A stretch of DNA of 41,387 nt from a virus: positions 1 to 41,387 of the IMG/VR virus record IMGVR_UViG_3300027509_000022. One strand, given 5' to 3'. Both the position numbers and the translations under genes were made by a program. The notes under the pieces were generated by a model, which did not search any database, was not told where the DNA came from, and saw only the letters and a list, made by a program, of their open reading frames with translations. This document shows, in pieces, positions 10,201 to 16,140 of the stretch (position 1 is its first letter; every line of letters begins with the position of its first letter).

Positions 10201-12720
10201 ACTGGTTTGTCGGATGTTGCTGGGCCGATCACAAATCGTACCGGATCTCAGTTGGTCGTAAATCCTTCTTCGGATGGTTTTAAGATTGTCCCTGCACCCG
10301 CTATGTCAGAAGATCCGTACTGGCCCTTTGTTACAGCATTGATCCAACCTGTCTCAGCAACTGATAGTGTTGTAGACAAGTCAAACTACCAGCATTCTCT
10401 GACTGGAGGTTTTGGCATCTCCATATCCAAAACCAAGTTTGGAGCTGCATTCGAGACTGCCGGTTCAAGTGATTCCATCACTTTCTCGGACTATGATGCT
10501 TTCGATTGTACTGGGCCTTTCACTCTTGAAGGTTGGTTCAATGCAAATGACTGGGATTCGCTCGATTATGTGATTCAGGCTTTCGATCGCTTTGACATCC
10601 GGGGAGCCAATGGCATTCTGACTTTTGATGATGCCAAAGGTAATGCCATGGTGTCCAACTCCACTGCTCTGGTGATCGACCAATGGTATCACCTCGCATG
10701 GGCCATGGATGCAGATGGTGTCCTCCGCATGTTCATCGACGGAGTTCTGGAAGATACTTCTTCTGGTACTTTTGAACTCGGTGGTTACGGTGCTCTTCGC
10801 ATCTCCAACAATTCGAATGGCTGGAGAGGTTATATCCAATCGTTCCGGTTCACTTCTGGTGTTTGCCGGTACACAGCTTCCTTCACACCTCACACTGAAC
10901 TTCTTCCTGAAAGAGATGCTCGTATCAACTCTATTCTTTCTATCCCTGATGCACCTTCTACTTACAATAAGAGTGCAGGGAAACTTGTAAAAGTGAACCA
11001 TGATGAAGATGAAATTATCTTCGCGTCCGGTGATACGGTCGAGATGGATAAGCATCTTAAAAATGTGACACTTCTTCTTCAGCCTCGTGCTACTGTCACT
11101 ACAACTTCTATCGTTCCTCCTGATCTTTCCCCTCGTAAGAGAACCATGGGAAGAACAGGTTCGGCTGACCAGAACCCTGCTCAAACGCTCTATGGCGGTG
11201 GGCTGGATATCCAAGGCACCTCTGATTGGTACTGGACCCTCGGCACTGAATACGATGATTTTGTAAATGACCACACCATCGAATTTATGATGTGGCCTTG
11301 GCAAGATGGAGAGATTCAATATGTCATCGGGCAGGATACAGACTGGTATCTGACCATTGAAGCTAACGGGATCCTCAAGCTTTATATCGACGACACTTAC
11401 AGATGTCAGTCTTCATTGTCCGTGAACTTTGAAAATTGGAATCACGTAATGATCATAAGAAGCGGTAATATTTATACCGTTTATGTCAGAGGAGACAAAG
11501 GTATAAACTCCAGCTCAGTCACTCCGACTGGGAACCATGATGGGTACATTCGGATTGGTGGTATTCCTACCAAGCCTACTGGGGTCGATGGGGATTTCCA
11601 CGGCTACTTCCAGTCTGTTCGTATCACGACTGGGATTGCCCGTTATACTTCTGAGTTCTCCCCGCCCAACGAACCTCTGGGAATCTACCCTGCCGGAGTT
11701 GGTGTTTTCACTGATCTCATGGATACCCCTGATGATCTTACCGACAGTGCTGATAAATTTGTAGTTTTGAACTCTGAAGCTACTGGTTTTAAGTTTGTCG
11801 AGAATCCTGATAAGTACAACTTCCAGGTTGAACGTGAAAGGTACTATGCCGGTGATCTGGCTAAGATCACAGGATACACTCCTTCCAAGCAGATCATTCA
11901 TAGCAGCGTCATCTATACTCTTGTTGCTGCTTGTGATTGTGATGGGACTAACACATGTCGCTGGTATCCCGATAACTACAACTCTTGTCCTCGTCTGGTA
12001 ATCGCTCCTTCTGGGACGATTACCCAGAGCACAAGCAGTATCGATATGACTGAAACAGGTATCCACTTCTTTTATGTCGGAGGATCTACTGTTGCGGTCA
12101 ATGATCCAGGATTCAAGTTTGGTGTCTTCGGAACAGGGATGCTGAGCCTTCAATTCTATGAAGGTGCTGACAACTTGTTCTGGGAATTTGGTGTCGCAAC
12201 AACTCCATCTTTTGATGAGGATCTTCCAGCATCTGCTGTTCCTCGTGGTGTCGTCGAACTGAAGCTTGAACCTTCTTCCTTCACATTGGTAGGACCGTTC
12301 AAACATATCCCCCGGTCTGTTGAAGTTCTCATGTGTGGAAACACAGATTGTAGTCTGACAGGTGACTGTGCAGACCTTCCTCCACGGCTGACAGCCGCAC
12401 CTTGGTACAACACTGACATCACTCTTACCGGAGATATAAGTAAACTTCCTGCAACTCTTACAAGTTTACAACTCAATAACAATGGAGGTTCATCTGACCT
12501 GACAGCAACTGCACCAATCAATGTTCTCTTGGTTACTCTCAATCTCGAGAACTGTGTTCAGACAGAAGCTGCTGTTGATGCAATCCTTAAACAACTTGTT
12601 GCTGGAGGTGCAACAGGAGGAACAGTCGATCTGGGAGGCACCAACCCTGCACCGAGTTCTGTAGGGGATGCAGATCGAACAATTCTTCTTGGTCGCTCTT
12701 GGACTGTTATCGTAAACTGA
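7282..12720 (+). CDS. Giant modular tail fibre / adhesin with collagen-like repeats and four LamG-like domains
   Basis: About 1812 residues. In order: an N-terminal virion-attachment domain (about 1-115); collagen-like Gly-X-Y repeats (about 141-290); a short spacer with FLALTDAP; a second collagen-like stretch (about 327-457); then four LamG/concanavalin-like lectin domains near 499-705, 755-960, 1012-1205 and 1257-1470, each with a W(Y/N)HV..R or related strand and (M/L)FIDGVL-type strand. Related spacers (L.D.P ... G.....VN...GL.F) separate the modules. The last 300 residues end in an LRR-like part (TGDISKLPATLTSLQLNN). It would bind host surface glycans or protein. Start chosen at ATG 7282; GTG 7273 is possible, and both have only a weak AGAAAG site. 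It lies opposite to the late module and is followed by a strong terminator. Confidence 0.88.
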   Translation: MAITKTTVTGPVYLVNATAPQEARIVFELSGWDREEDEAVFVSGPFAADLDANGDFSVDLFSNSNGQNNVVYRISVIYKDSLSQIKSEYIGFVALQGAGPFELSELEIVNEFDHSILSYDLLAHIKTAEASMAALTAAGLKGDTGAQGPTGPKGDTGATGSTGAQGIKGDTGAKGDTGAAGSDGADGADGSNGTDGVDGAKGDKGDTGNTGATGNTGAAGADGQDGADGADGADGVDGADGNDGAQGVKGDTGDTGAKGDTGDTGATGATGTTGAAGNDGADGADGADGATTFLALTDAPTSYTGQAGKIPAVNTTEDGLDFIVAASGPAGSTGAAGADGVDGTDGADGADGATGAKGDKGDKGDKGDKGDTGDTGAAGADGADGTDGTDGATGAKGDTGDTGATGAAGADGTDGVDGVDGNDGADGAAGATGAAGADGANGADGQDGADGADGNDAPTVFLGLTDTPATFAGKAGLAAVVNQTENALEFAAVSGAEDPGYYSDVHLAAQSLPGDTEASDRGQESLVIASNNNPSVVTSPEKFGTAMYFSGDDSWYTFSGFDMDLSGEFTWEGWFRLASNKSAGLFGTANVLLYYDAGSTKLRFYRTASTILITSVSTFAVDTWYHVAIARDDAGTTRMFIDGVLDASTTASYTLSETATTFRLGNYSGSNSYDMDGYLQDVILTEKCKYPTDTTFTLPTEQYDAKDPLAFDGSFVSLYDTPETLIGYGGQIVAVKENGYGLELLPPASILAAASEEVSYYDDGLLILQAFPYKNELVDGSRYKHRLYQTNYPKITTDVEKFGAAAYFDRNNSWYTINDIDAAMAGEFTLECWVRFGADSTMGIAGREEDFFLYRSTSGDAIRFYIDNTLILTSTTATSTDQWYHIAVARDDSDNIRLFIDGVLEDTYSTAITIPAGHTTFFVGNHRANTSTDLNGWIQDLILLPNTCLYSNDTSFVPPTAQYENGINVKAALTGLSDVAGPITNRTGSQLVVNPSSDGFKIVPAPAMSEDPYWPFVTALIQPVSATDSVVDKSNYQHSLTGGFGISISKTKFGAAFETAGSSDSITFSDYDAFDCTGPFTLEGWFNANDWDSLDYVIQAFDRFDIRGANGILTFDDAKGNAMVSNSTALVIDQWYHLAWAMDADGVLRMFIDGVLEDTSSGTFELGGYGALRISNNSNGWRGYIQSFRFTSGVCRYTASFTPHTELLPERDARINSILSIPDAPSTYNKSAGKLVKVNHDEDEIIFASGDTVEMDKHLKNVTLLLQPRATVTTTSIVPPDLSPRKRTMGRTGSADQNPAQTLYGGGLDIQGTSDWYWTLGTEYDDFVNDHTIEFMMWPWQDGEIQYVIGQDTDWYLTIEANGILKLYIDDTYRCQSSLSVNFENWNHVMIIRSGNIYTVYVRGDKGINSSSVTPTGNHDGYIRIGGIPTKPTGVDGDFHGYFQSVRITTGIARYTSEFSPPNEPLGIYPAGVGVFTDLMDTPDDLTDSADKFVVLNSEATGFKFVENPDKYNFQVERERYYAGDLAKITGYTPSKQIIHSSVIYTLVAACDCDGTNTCRWYPDNYNSCPRLVIAPSGTITQSTSSIDMTETGIHFFYVGGSTVAVNDPGFKFGVFGTGMLSLQFYEGADNLFWEFGVATTPSFDEDLPASAVPRGVVELKLEPSSFTLVGPFKHIPRSVEVLMCGNTDCSLTGDCADLPPRLTAAPWYNTDITLTGDISKLPATLTSLQLNNNGGSSDLTATAPINVLLVTLNLENCVQTEAAVDAILKQLVAGGATGGTVDLGGTNPAPSSVGDADRTILLGRSWTVIVN
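7702..8655 (+). repeat. Collagen-like repeat DNA in the fibre gene
   Basis: Two blocks (about 7702-8151 and 8262-8655) of imperfect 9- and 18-nt repeats encode Gly-X-Y triplets such as GDTGATG, GADGADG and GAKGDKG, interrupted once by a non-collagen spacer. Trimeric triple-helix stalks of this kind are known in phage fibres. The low-complexity DNA is prone to slippage and copy-number change, and produces long spurious minus-strand frames. Confidence 0.9.
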
Positions 12721-12757
12721 TATAAGTCTCTCTCTTTTCTCTCTTCTCTCTTTTTCT

Positions 12758-12793
12758 CCTCTCCTCTGCCTCGTGCAGGGGAGGGGATTTTTT
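12758..12793 (+). terminator. Intrinsic terminator after the fibre gene
   Basis: A 12-bp GC-rich stem with a few G-U pairs (5' arm CCTCTCCTCTGC, 3' arm GCAGGGGAGGGG), loop CTCGT, then A and six T. It lies 37 bp past the fibre stop after a pyrimidine-rich run and should end fibre transcription before the early region. Confidence 0.85.
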
Positions 12794-12928
12794 ATACCCA
12801 AACACTCCGTATACAGATATTTTCGCCCACTATACTCAGACCCATCTTTATATGTATTAGTATGATAACTCTGAGAATCAAATAATAACTTATCCACAGA
12901 GTTATCCACAAGGTATACCCTCTATACT
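12794..12928. other. AT-rich noncoding segment with inverted repeat and paired DnaA boxes; candidate genome-end or origin region
   Basis: No gene fits here. GATAACTCTG at 12864-12873 and its exact complement CAGAGTTATC at 12897-12906 form a perfect 10-bp inverted repeat with a 23-nt spacer. Overlapping the right arm are two perfect DnaA-box 9-mers. In N4 the late genes end at the right terminus and the early genes start at the left, so a circularised map should have the terminal repeat in this hub (12721-13607). That placement is inference. Confidence 0.5.
12890..12910 (+). promoter_or_regulatory. Two direct-repeat perfect DnaA boxes
   Basis: TTATCCACA occurs at 12890-12898 and 12902-12910, same strand, 12 bp apart, beside an AT-rich tract. 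The 9-mer matches the bacterial DnaA-box consensus exactly. Two such copies 12 bp apart are unlikely by chance; a third copy at 19162-19170 lies inside the HNH coding sequence and may be incidental. Binding of host DnaA is inferred. Confidence 0.6.
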
Positions 12929-13288
12929 CTATTTGTTATTATACCCCCCATCTGCATTTGATCTGCCCTTGGCCGCTTCCACAGCCTCTTCCACACTCTT
13001 GAACCTCTGATAAGGTTCATTCCCAAAAGCCTCTCTCATCTTCACAATCTCTCTACTCTCATCTTCAGAAAGATGATTTCCTCTCCCTTCATCATCGAAC
13101 CAAACCGTAGGATGATTCACCCAACTCCCATCTTCTAACTGAGAAGTAGTAGTCAACTCAGTAGTAAGAGATCCATCTTCATTGACAATCGGCTGATCCC
13201 TTTCAGGATCAAATGGCCGCATAGACATCATCCTCTTGAACTGATCATCCGATATAGCCTGAGTTTCCCCACTCATATTATTGTCCAT
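12929..13288 (-). CDS. Small acidic hypothetical protein
   Basis: 119 residues starting MDNNMSGETQAISDDQ. The ATG at 13288 has AGGAGAAC in front and is preferred to a longer frame that would add a hydrophobic leader without such a site. The C-terminal half (SEDESREIVKMREA, then YQRFKSVEEAVEAAKGRS) resembles a small family seen in phages near structural genes, of unknown function. It is the only minus-strand gene between the fibre and early module, so it probably has its own promoter in the region to its right. Confidence 0.7.
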   Translation of the reverse strand: MDNNMSGETQAISDDQFKRMMSMRPFDPERDQPIVNEDGSLTTELTTTSQLEDGSWVNHPTVWFDDEGRGNHLSEDESREIVKMREAFGNEPYQRFKSVEEAVEAAKGRSNADGGYNNK

Positions 13289-13355
13289 GTTTTGTTCTCC
13301 TATGTGCAGATTCTCTTTATCTGTATAAATCAAAAATCCTATGAAGATAGAAAAA

Positions 13356-13390
13356 AGTAGTATGGAGAAAGTAGTAATTTTGCAGTAGTA
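13356..13390 (+). repeat. Three AGTAGTA heptamers at exact 14-bp spacing
   Basis: AGTAGTA begins at 13356, 13370 and 13384, so copies fall exactly 14 bp apart; a degenerate AGTAGTG follows at 13425. The array lies just upstream of the minus-strand gene and before the early hairpins. Phased heptamers suggest an operator or iteron for a dimeric protein, but the sequence between copies is not conserved. Confidence 0.45.
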
Positions 13391-13396
13391 GATATC

Positions 13397-13485
13397 TATA
13401 TATGTAACGACAGAGGTGAAAAATAGTAGTGTGCAGAAGCACAAAATTTTAGTGCATGAGATTTATATAATTAACGTCAGAGGTG
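13397..13485. repeat. Pair of 22-bp direct repeats, TATATA-N3-AACG-N-CAGAGGTG
   Basis: Copies at 13397-13418 and 13464-13485 agree at 19 of 22 positions and are 67 bp apart. Both combine a TATATA box with TAACG and CAGAGGTG. They lie in the divergent region between the leftward small gene and the first early hairpin. They could be phage promoters or operators, reading in either direction; no polymerase specificity can be assigned from sequence alone. Confidence 0.5.
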
Positions 13486-13546
13486 GGGGGTTCTGTCTGG
13501 GTGGCCACCTTCACCAAACCCACCCCCCCGGCTCATTACACATTCA

Positions 13547-13560
13547 GGGGCTAACGCCCC
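13547..13560 (+). promoter_or_regulatory. Early hairpin 1 (TAAC loop), candidate virion-RNAP promoter
   Basis: GGGGC-TAAC-GCCCC forms a 5-bp stem with a 4-nt loop, 47 bp before the first early gene. It is followed by CTATGAGTT. Three related stem-loops with different stem sequence but the same C-TAAC-G core occur in intergenic DNA at 13974, 15127 and 15996. N4 virion RNAP is known to recognise short promoter hairpins. Confidence 0.6.
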
Positions 13561-13607
13561 CTATGAGTTAATCATGACTCACATACCATACCAGGAGCAC
13601 TCACATC

Positions 13608-13886
13608 ATGGGTCCATTCGCATTCATCAGCACCATCTTCGTCTCCATCTCTGACTTCATCACCAGCATGAGCAACTACTCCAAGGTCATCGAAGATCAC
13701 AGCCAACGCACATATGCATCCTCCAAGCTCGCAGGCTCTGCAAAAACCCGTACCGAGATCAAAGAGAAGATCGCCATGTACGACAAGCGTACCAAGAAGC
13801 TCAGCAAGACCAACGTAGACTCCGAGCAAGTCGACAAAGACTTCGAATCCATCATGAACAACTTCACATCCACCGAAGAAGAATAA
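13608..13886 (+). CDS. First early gene, hypothetical protein
   Basis: 92 residues. A hydrophobic N-terminus (MGPFAFISTIFVSISDFI) could be a membrane-associated helix; the rest is strongly charged and helical (KTRTEIKEKIAMYDKRTKKL), ending in acidic residues. AGGAG precedes the ATG. It stands alone between early hairpin 1 and a terminator, so it is probably a short, abundant early transcript. Function unknown; early small proteins of this kind often act on host machinery. Confidence 0.75.
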   Translation: MGPFAFISTIFVSISDFITSMSNYSKVIEDHSQRTYASSKLAGSAKTRTEIKEKIAMYDKRTKKLSKTNVDSEQVDKDFESIMNNFTSTEEE

Positions 13887-13926
13887 GCTACAGCCTCACA
13901 GGGAAACCTGTGGGGTCAGCTTTTTT
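13885..13926 (+). terminator. Terminator with GAAA tetraloop after the first early gene
   Basis: CCTCACAGG-GAAA-CCTGTGGGG forms a 9-bp stem with one G-U pair. An outer AAGCT/AGCTT pairing and six T follow. The AAGCT arm overlaps the stop codon of the upstream gene. Confidence 0.85.
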
Positions 13927-13973
13927 ACACATACACATAAGATAGAGAGAGTACATCTCTATACTATAGTAGA

Positions 13974-13989
13974 GGAGGCTAACGCCTCC
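13974..13989 (+). promoter_or_regulatory. Early hairpin 2 (TAAC loop), candidate virion-RNAP promoter
   Basis: GGAGGC-TAAC-GCCTCC is a perfect 6-bp stem with the same C-TAAC-G core as hairpin 1 but different stem bases on both sides, that is, compensatory variation. It is followed by AATGACAAG and precedes the 14.07-15.08 kb group of small genes. Confidence 0.62.
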
Positions 13990-14066
13990 AATGACAAGAT
14001 CACTACATTCTCACCAACATGCTACAACTTTGCACTATCAACATCCCTCTCATCTGGACACCAATC

Positions 14067-14243
14067 ATGACCACATCACCACGGGATACAGACTCAACAC
14101 TATCCTCCAAACCTGATGATCCAATCATCGTTCAAGCTACCAATCGCAGATTATCTATTGATCGGGCGATTTTAACTTTCCAAGAAGATCTTGAGAAAGA
14201 GAAATCTAAATCTTTAATTGAGAGGGTCGGGAACAAAACGTAA
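14067..14243 (+). CDS. Doubtful small early protein
   Basis: 58 residues beginning MTTSPRDTDS, in the same frame as a longer reading from 14019. No good ribosome-binding site is visible at either ATG, and composition is Ser/Asp/Lys-rich with a charged helical C-terminus. It fills the space between early hairpin 2 and the lipoprotein gene on the expected strand, which is the main reason to list it. Confidence 0.4.
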   Translation: MTTSPRDTDSTLSSKPDDPIIVQATNRRLSIDRAILTFQEDLEKEKSKSLIERVGNKT

Positions 14244-14286
14244 ACAATTCATCAACTCTTAAACCAGGAAAGAAGAGATCATCACC

Positions 14287-14547
14287 ATGATCATCGCTCT
14301 CACCATCATCGCTTTCGTCTTCATCACCGGCTGCTTTTACAAGCCTCCAACACCTGAGCAACAGGCTCAGGCTGATGCTGAGCTTCAGGCATATACCGAC
14401 AAGGTAGCTCGTAAGACCCAGCTCAACATCGACCGCAAACTTGCTGATTATGCTCGTCACAGCAAAGCTCTCGGCTCCCGTTGTAACATCATCAACATCC
14501 GTAAAGATGTCGATGCCATGTATGCTGAAATGCAGAAAAGAAAGTAG
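14287..14547 (+). CDS. Small predicted lipoprotein
   Basis: 86 residues. A hydrophobic stretch (MIIALTIIAFVFITGC) ends in a lipobox-like FITGC with Cys16, followed by a Pro/Gln/Ala-rich helical region. It would be anchored to a membrane through the lipidated Cys; location and early expression would fit superinfection exclusion or envelope modification, but that is a guess. GAAGAG lies upstream of the ATG. Confidence 0.65.
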   Translation: MIIALTIIAFVFITGCFYKPPTPEQQAQADAELQAYTDKVARKTQLNIDRKLADYARHSKALGSRCNIINIRKDVDAMYAEMQKRK

Positions 14548-14557
14548 AAACAATACC

Positions 14558-14794
14558 ATGCTCATCCTCGCATTCATCGTCCTCATCGCTTACTGCCTCA
14601 TCAAAACTCACCTCGAACAGAAGGATCATAGGCCCGCTGATAGACCTCAGAAGCCTGCCAATATCACCATCCCTGAACAGCTGGATGATCTTGCTCGTCG
14701 AGAGCAAGCTCTCCGTGATGACCCTGAGACAGACATCAACCTTGATCAGATCGATCAAGACTTTGATGCTGCTCTCGCATCTCTCCGTAGATAG
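14558..14794 (+). CDS. Small membrane-anchored protein
   Basis: 78 residues starting MLILAFIVLIAYCLIK, one N-terminal transmembrane helix, then a hydrophilic cytoplasmic or periplasmic tail with Asp/Glu/Arg-rich helices (LDDLARREQALRDD). Begins 10 nt after the lipoprotein gene, probably co-transcribed. No family recognised. Confidence 0.65.
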   Translation: MLILAFIVLIAYCLIKTHLEQKDHRPADRPQKPANITIPEQLDDLARREQALRDDPETDINLDQIDQDFDAALASLRR

Positions 14795-14803
14795 GATATC
14801 AAC

Positions 14804-14956
14804 ATGCTCACTGAAACACTTGATCTCACTGAACTCTTCAAGTTCCCTGAATCTGAAGTTGAGGCTCCTGTCCCAACTTCCTGCTCTCCATATCTCCTGA
14901 TCGAGTATCCCAAGACCTACAGCTGGAACACCATGCTCGCAGAGGATTGGGCATGA
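14804..14956 (+). CDS. Short hypothetical protein
   Basis: 50 residues beginning MLTETLDLTELFKFPE and ending EDWA. AGGAT lies before the ATG, and the stop TGA overlaps the next ATG as ATGA. The tight coupling to its neighbours supports translation although the protein is too short to classify. Confidence 0.55.
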   Translation: MLTETLDLTELFKFPESEVEAPVPTSCSPYLLIEYPKTYSWNTMLAEDWA

Positions 14957-15078
14957 TCGTCGAGCGTTGGTACGAGCGGTTGTTCAACTTGTTGTTCAAC
15001 CATGATCAACATCTCCGGGATCAGAGGCTCCGTAAGGAACTTGCTGATGCCCGCAAATTATCCCAGAAATCTGAATGA
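14953..15078 (+). CDS. Very short hypothetical protein
   Basis: 41 residues beginning MIVERWYERLFNLL, amphipathic and basic, helical throughout. Its ATG overlaps the preceding TGA. Listed for coupling and position; no function can be assigned. Confidence 0.5.
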   Translation: MIVERWYERLFNLLFNHDQHLRDQRLRKELADARKLSQKSE

Positions 15079-15126
15079 TATCTGGAACTTCTGTAAATTG
15101 CTGAACTATCTGTCTTAACTGAGAGA

Positions 15127-15140
15127 GGCGCTAACGCGCC
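15127..15140 (+). promoter_or_regulatory. Early hairpin 3 (TAAC loop), candidate virion-RNAP promoter
   Basis: GGCGC-TAAC-GCGCC, a 5-bp stem with the conserved core, followed by CTATGCGTT much as hairpin 1 is followed by CTATGAGTT. It is 62 bp upstream of the strongly terminated gene at 15203. Confidence 0.62.
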
Positions 15141-15202
15141 CTATGCGTTTCAATCAAGAGACGCTGAAACCAACATACTGTTCTCTGAAAGGAACTATCA
15201 CC

Positions 15203-15670
15203 ATGGCACGTAACCGTAAAAACAACGACGTTCTGAACACCGCTGGCCGTACCCGTGGCGGCTCTTCGAAAACTTCGAACCAGAGCAACCAGCGTACCGG
15301 CACCGATCGCAACGGCAACGAGTTCATCAAGGATGACTTCTGGATGAACATCGGCTTCAACCTCGAAGTCGTCGGAGAAGACGGTGAGACCACCACCGAG
15401 TTCTTCCGCCTCGCCAAGGGCATCCCTCTGTCCGCGTTCGAGCGTATGACCACCTATCCGAACACCTCGGACAAGCAGAAGACCCGTATCGCTCGCCACA
15501 ACGCCATCATCGACGCTCTGCACGTTCAGGGCGACAAGCTCGAAGACGGCGAAGGCAAGACCGTCAAGCTCTCCGTGAGCATGTATAAGGTCCAGGCCGA
15601 GGTCTCCGAAGACGATGCATCCGGCGATACCAAGTCGGCTGAAGAGCTGGCCGACGAACTCTTCGGCTAA
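15203..15670 (+). CDS. Early monocistronic protein, possibly nucleic-acid binding
   Basis: 155 residues. A basic, Arg/Lys/Ser/Asn-rich N-terminus (about 1-36) precedes a compact domain (FWMNIGFNLEVVGEDG, about 47-62 onward), and the C-terminus is an acidic tail ending DELFG. The basic arm, beta-rich core and acidic tail recall single-stranded DNA-binding proteins, but I see no defining motif. Codon use is strikingly GC-ending compared with the small genes before it, suggesting high expression. It has its own hairpin (15127) and terminator (15680). AAGGAAC precedes the ATG; an upstream in-frame ATG at 15143 lacks one. Confidence 0.75.
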   Translation: MARNRKNNDVLNTAGRTRGGSSKTSNQSNQRTGTDRNGNEFIKDDFWMNIGFNLEVVGEDGETTTEFFRLAKGIPLSAFERMTTYPNTSDKQKTRIARHNAIIDALHVQGDKLEDGEGKTVKLSVSMYKVQAEVSEDDASGDTKSAEELADELFG

Positions 15671-15679
15671 GATACCAAG

Positions 15680-15715
15680 ATGCCCAATCACCTAATCAGG
15701 TGGTTGGGCATTTTT
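15680..15715 (+). terminator. Strong intrinsic terminator
   Basis: A 14-bp stem (ATGCCCAATCACCT / AGGTGGTTGGGCAT, one G-U) with loop AATC and five T. It ends the 15203 transcript. Confidence 0.9.
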
Positions 15716-15783
15716 AGTTCAATAGATAGAACAGCTTAGTTCTCTTTTGGCGTCTTCCCAAGCAAGCTCAAGGAGTTCAAATT

Positions 15784-15939
15784 ATGGATAATAAAGTTAA
15801 CTGGCCAGATGACTGGATCCAGGATCTGATCGACAACCCTCCAGATCATAGACACTTCGAACAGCTGTTCCTTCAGGAGACATACCTGCTGGAATCAGAG
15901 ATTCTGGGAGATGAGAACAAAGTTCATATTGAGGATTAA
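15784..15939 (+). CDS. Small acidic hypothetical protein
   Basis: 51 residues beginning MDNKVNWPDDWIQDL, Asp/Glu/Leu-rich. AAGGAG is 9 nt before the ATG. It stands alone between the terminator at 15680 and early hairpin 4. Confidence 0.6.
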   Translation: MDNKVNWPDDWIQDLIDNPPDHRHFEQLFLQETYLLESEILGDENKVHIED

Positions 15940-16140
15940 CTTAGTGTTCTGTTTGTTCTTGTCGTTGTTCCTGTTCTTATTGGTGGCACCGTTGCCCGCT
16001 AACGCGGCCTTCGGTGGCCTTCCGGGGGTTTTGAGAGTTAACTTGAGTTGAATCCTCCAAAGTTCAGACTGGATCCTAAAATCTCTATTCCATTCAACTT
16101 TGACTGGACGTAGACTTAATCCTAAGAAAGAGAAAGAAGT
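15940..16140 (+). promoter_or_regulatory. Noncoding leader with early hairpin 4 inside a larger stem
   Basis: CCGC-TAAC-GCGG at 15996-16007 repeats the C-TAAC-G core with only four base pairs. It is enclosed by ACCG/CGGT and GGC/GCC pairings (15985-16018), giving a longer interrupted stem followed by CCGGGGGTTTT. It may therefore be a terminator, a promoter hairpin or both. No gene seen in the rest, which runs to a GA-rich ribosome-binding site. Confidence 0.45.

Larger units (their letters stand above)
13289..13607. other. Divergent regulatory region at the start of the early module
   Basis: No gene in 319 bp. It holds the phased AGTAGTA heptamers, the 22-bp repeat pair, a perfect palindrome GGTGGCCACC at 13500-13509, a seven-C run and early hairpin 1 (13547-13560). 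A tail of ordinary sequence with AGGAG precedes the first early ATG at 13608. Confidence 0.6.

Noticed and set aside
9331-12306. Minus-strand frames of 263-284 codons inside the fibre gene
   Set aside because: Shadows of a continuous fibre frame with clear LamG domains on the plus strand.
13572-13829. Minus-strand 85-codon frame over the first early gene
   Set aside because: No ribosome-binding site; the plus-strand gene is flanked by AGGAG and a terminator.
13974-13989. Early hairpins as simple intrinsic terminators
   Set aside because: They are followed by CAATG or CTATG rather than T runs and stand before, not after, genes; the true terminators in the region have long T runs.
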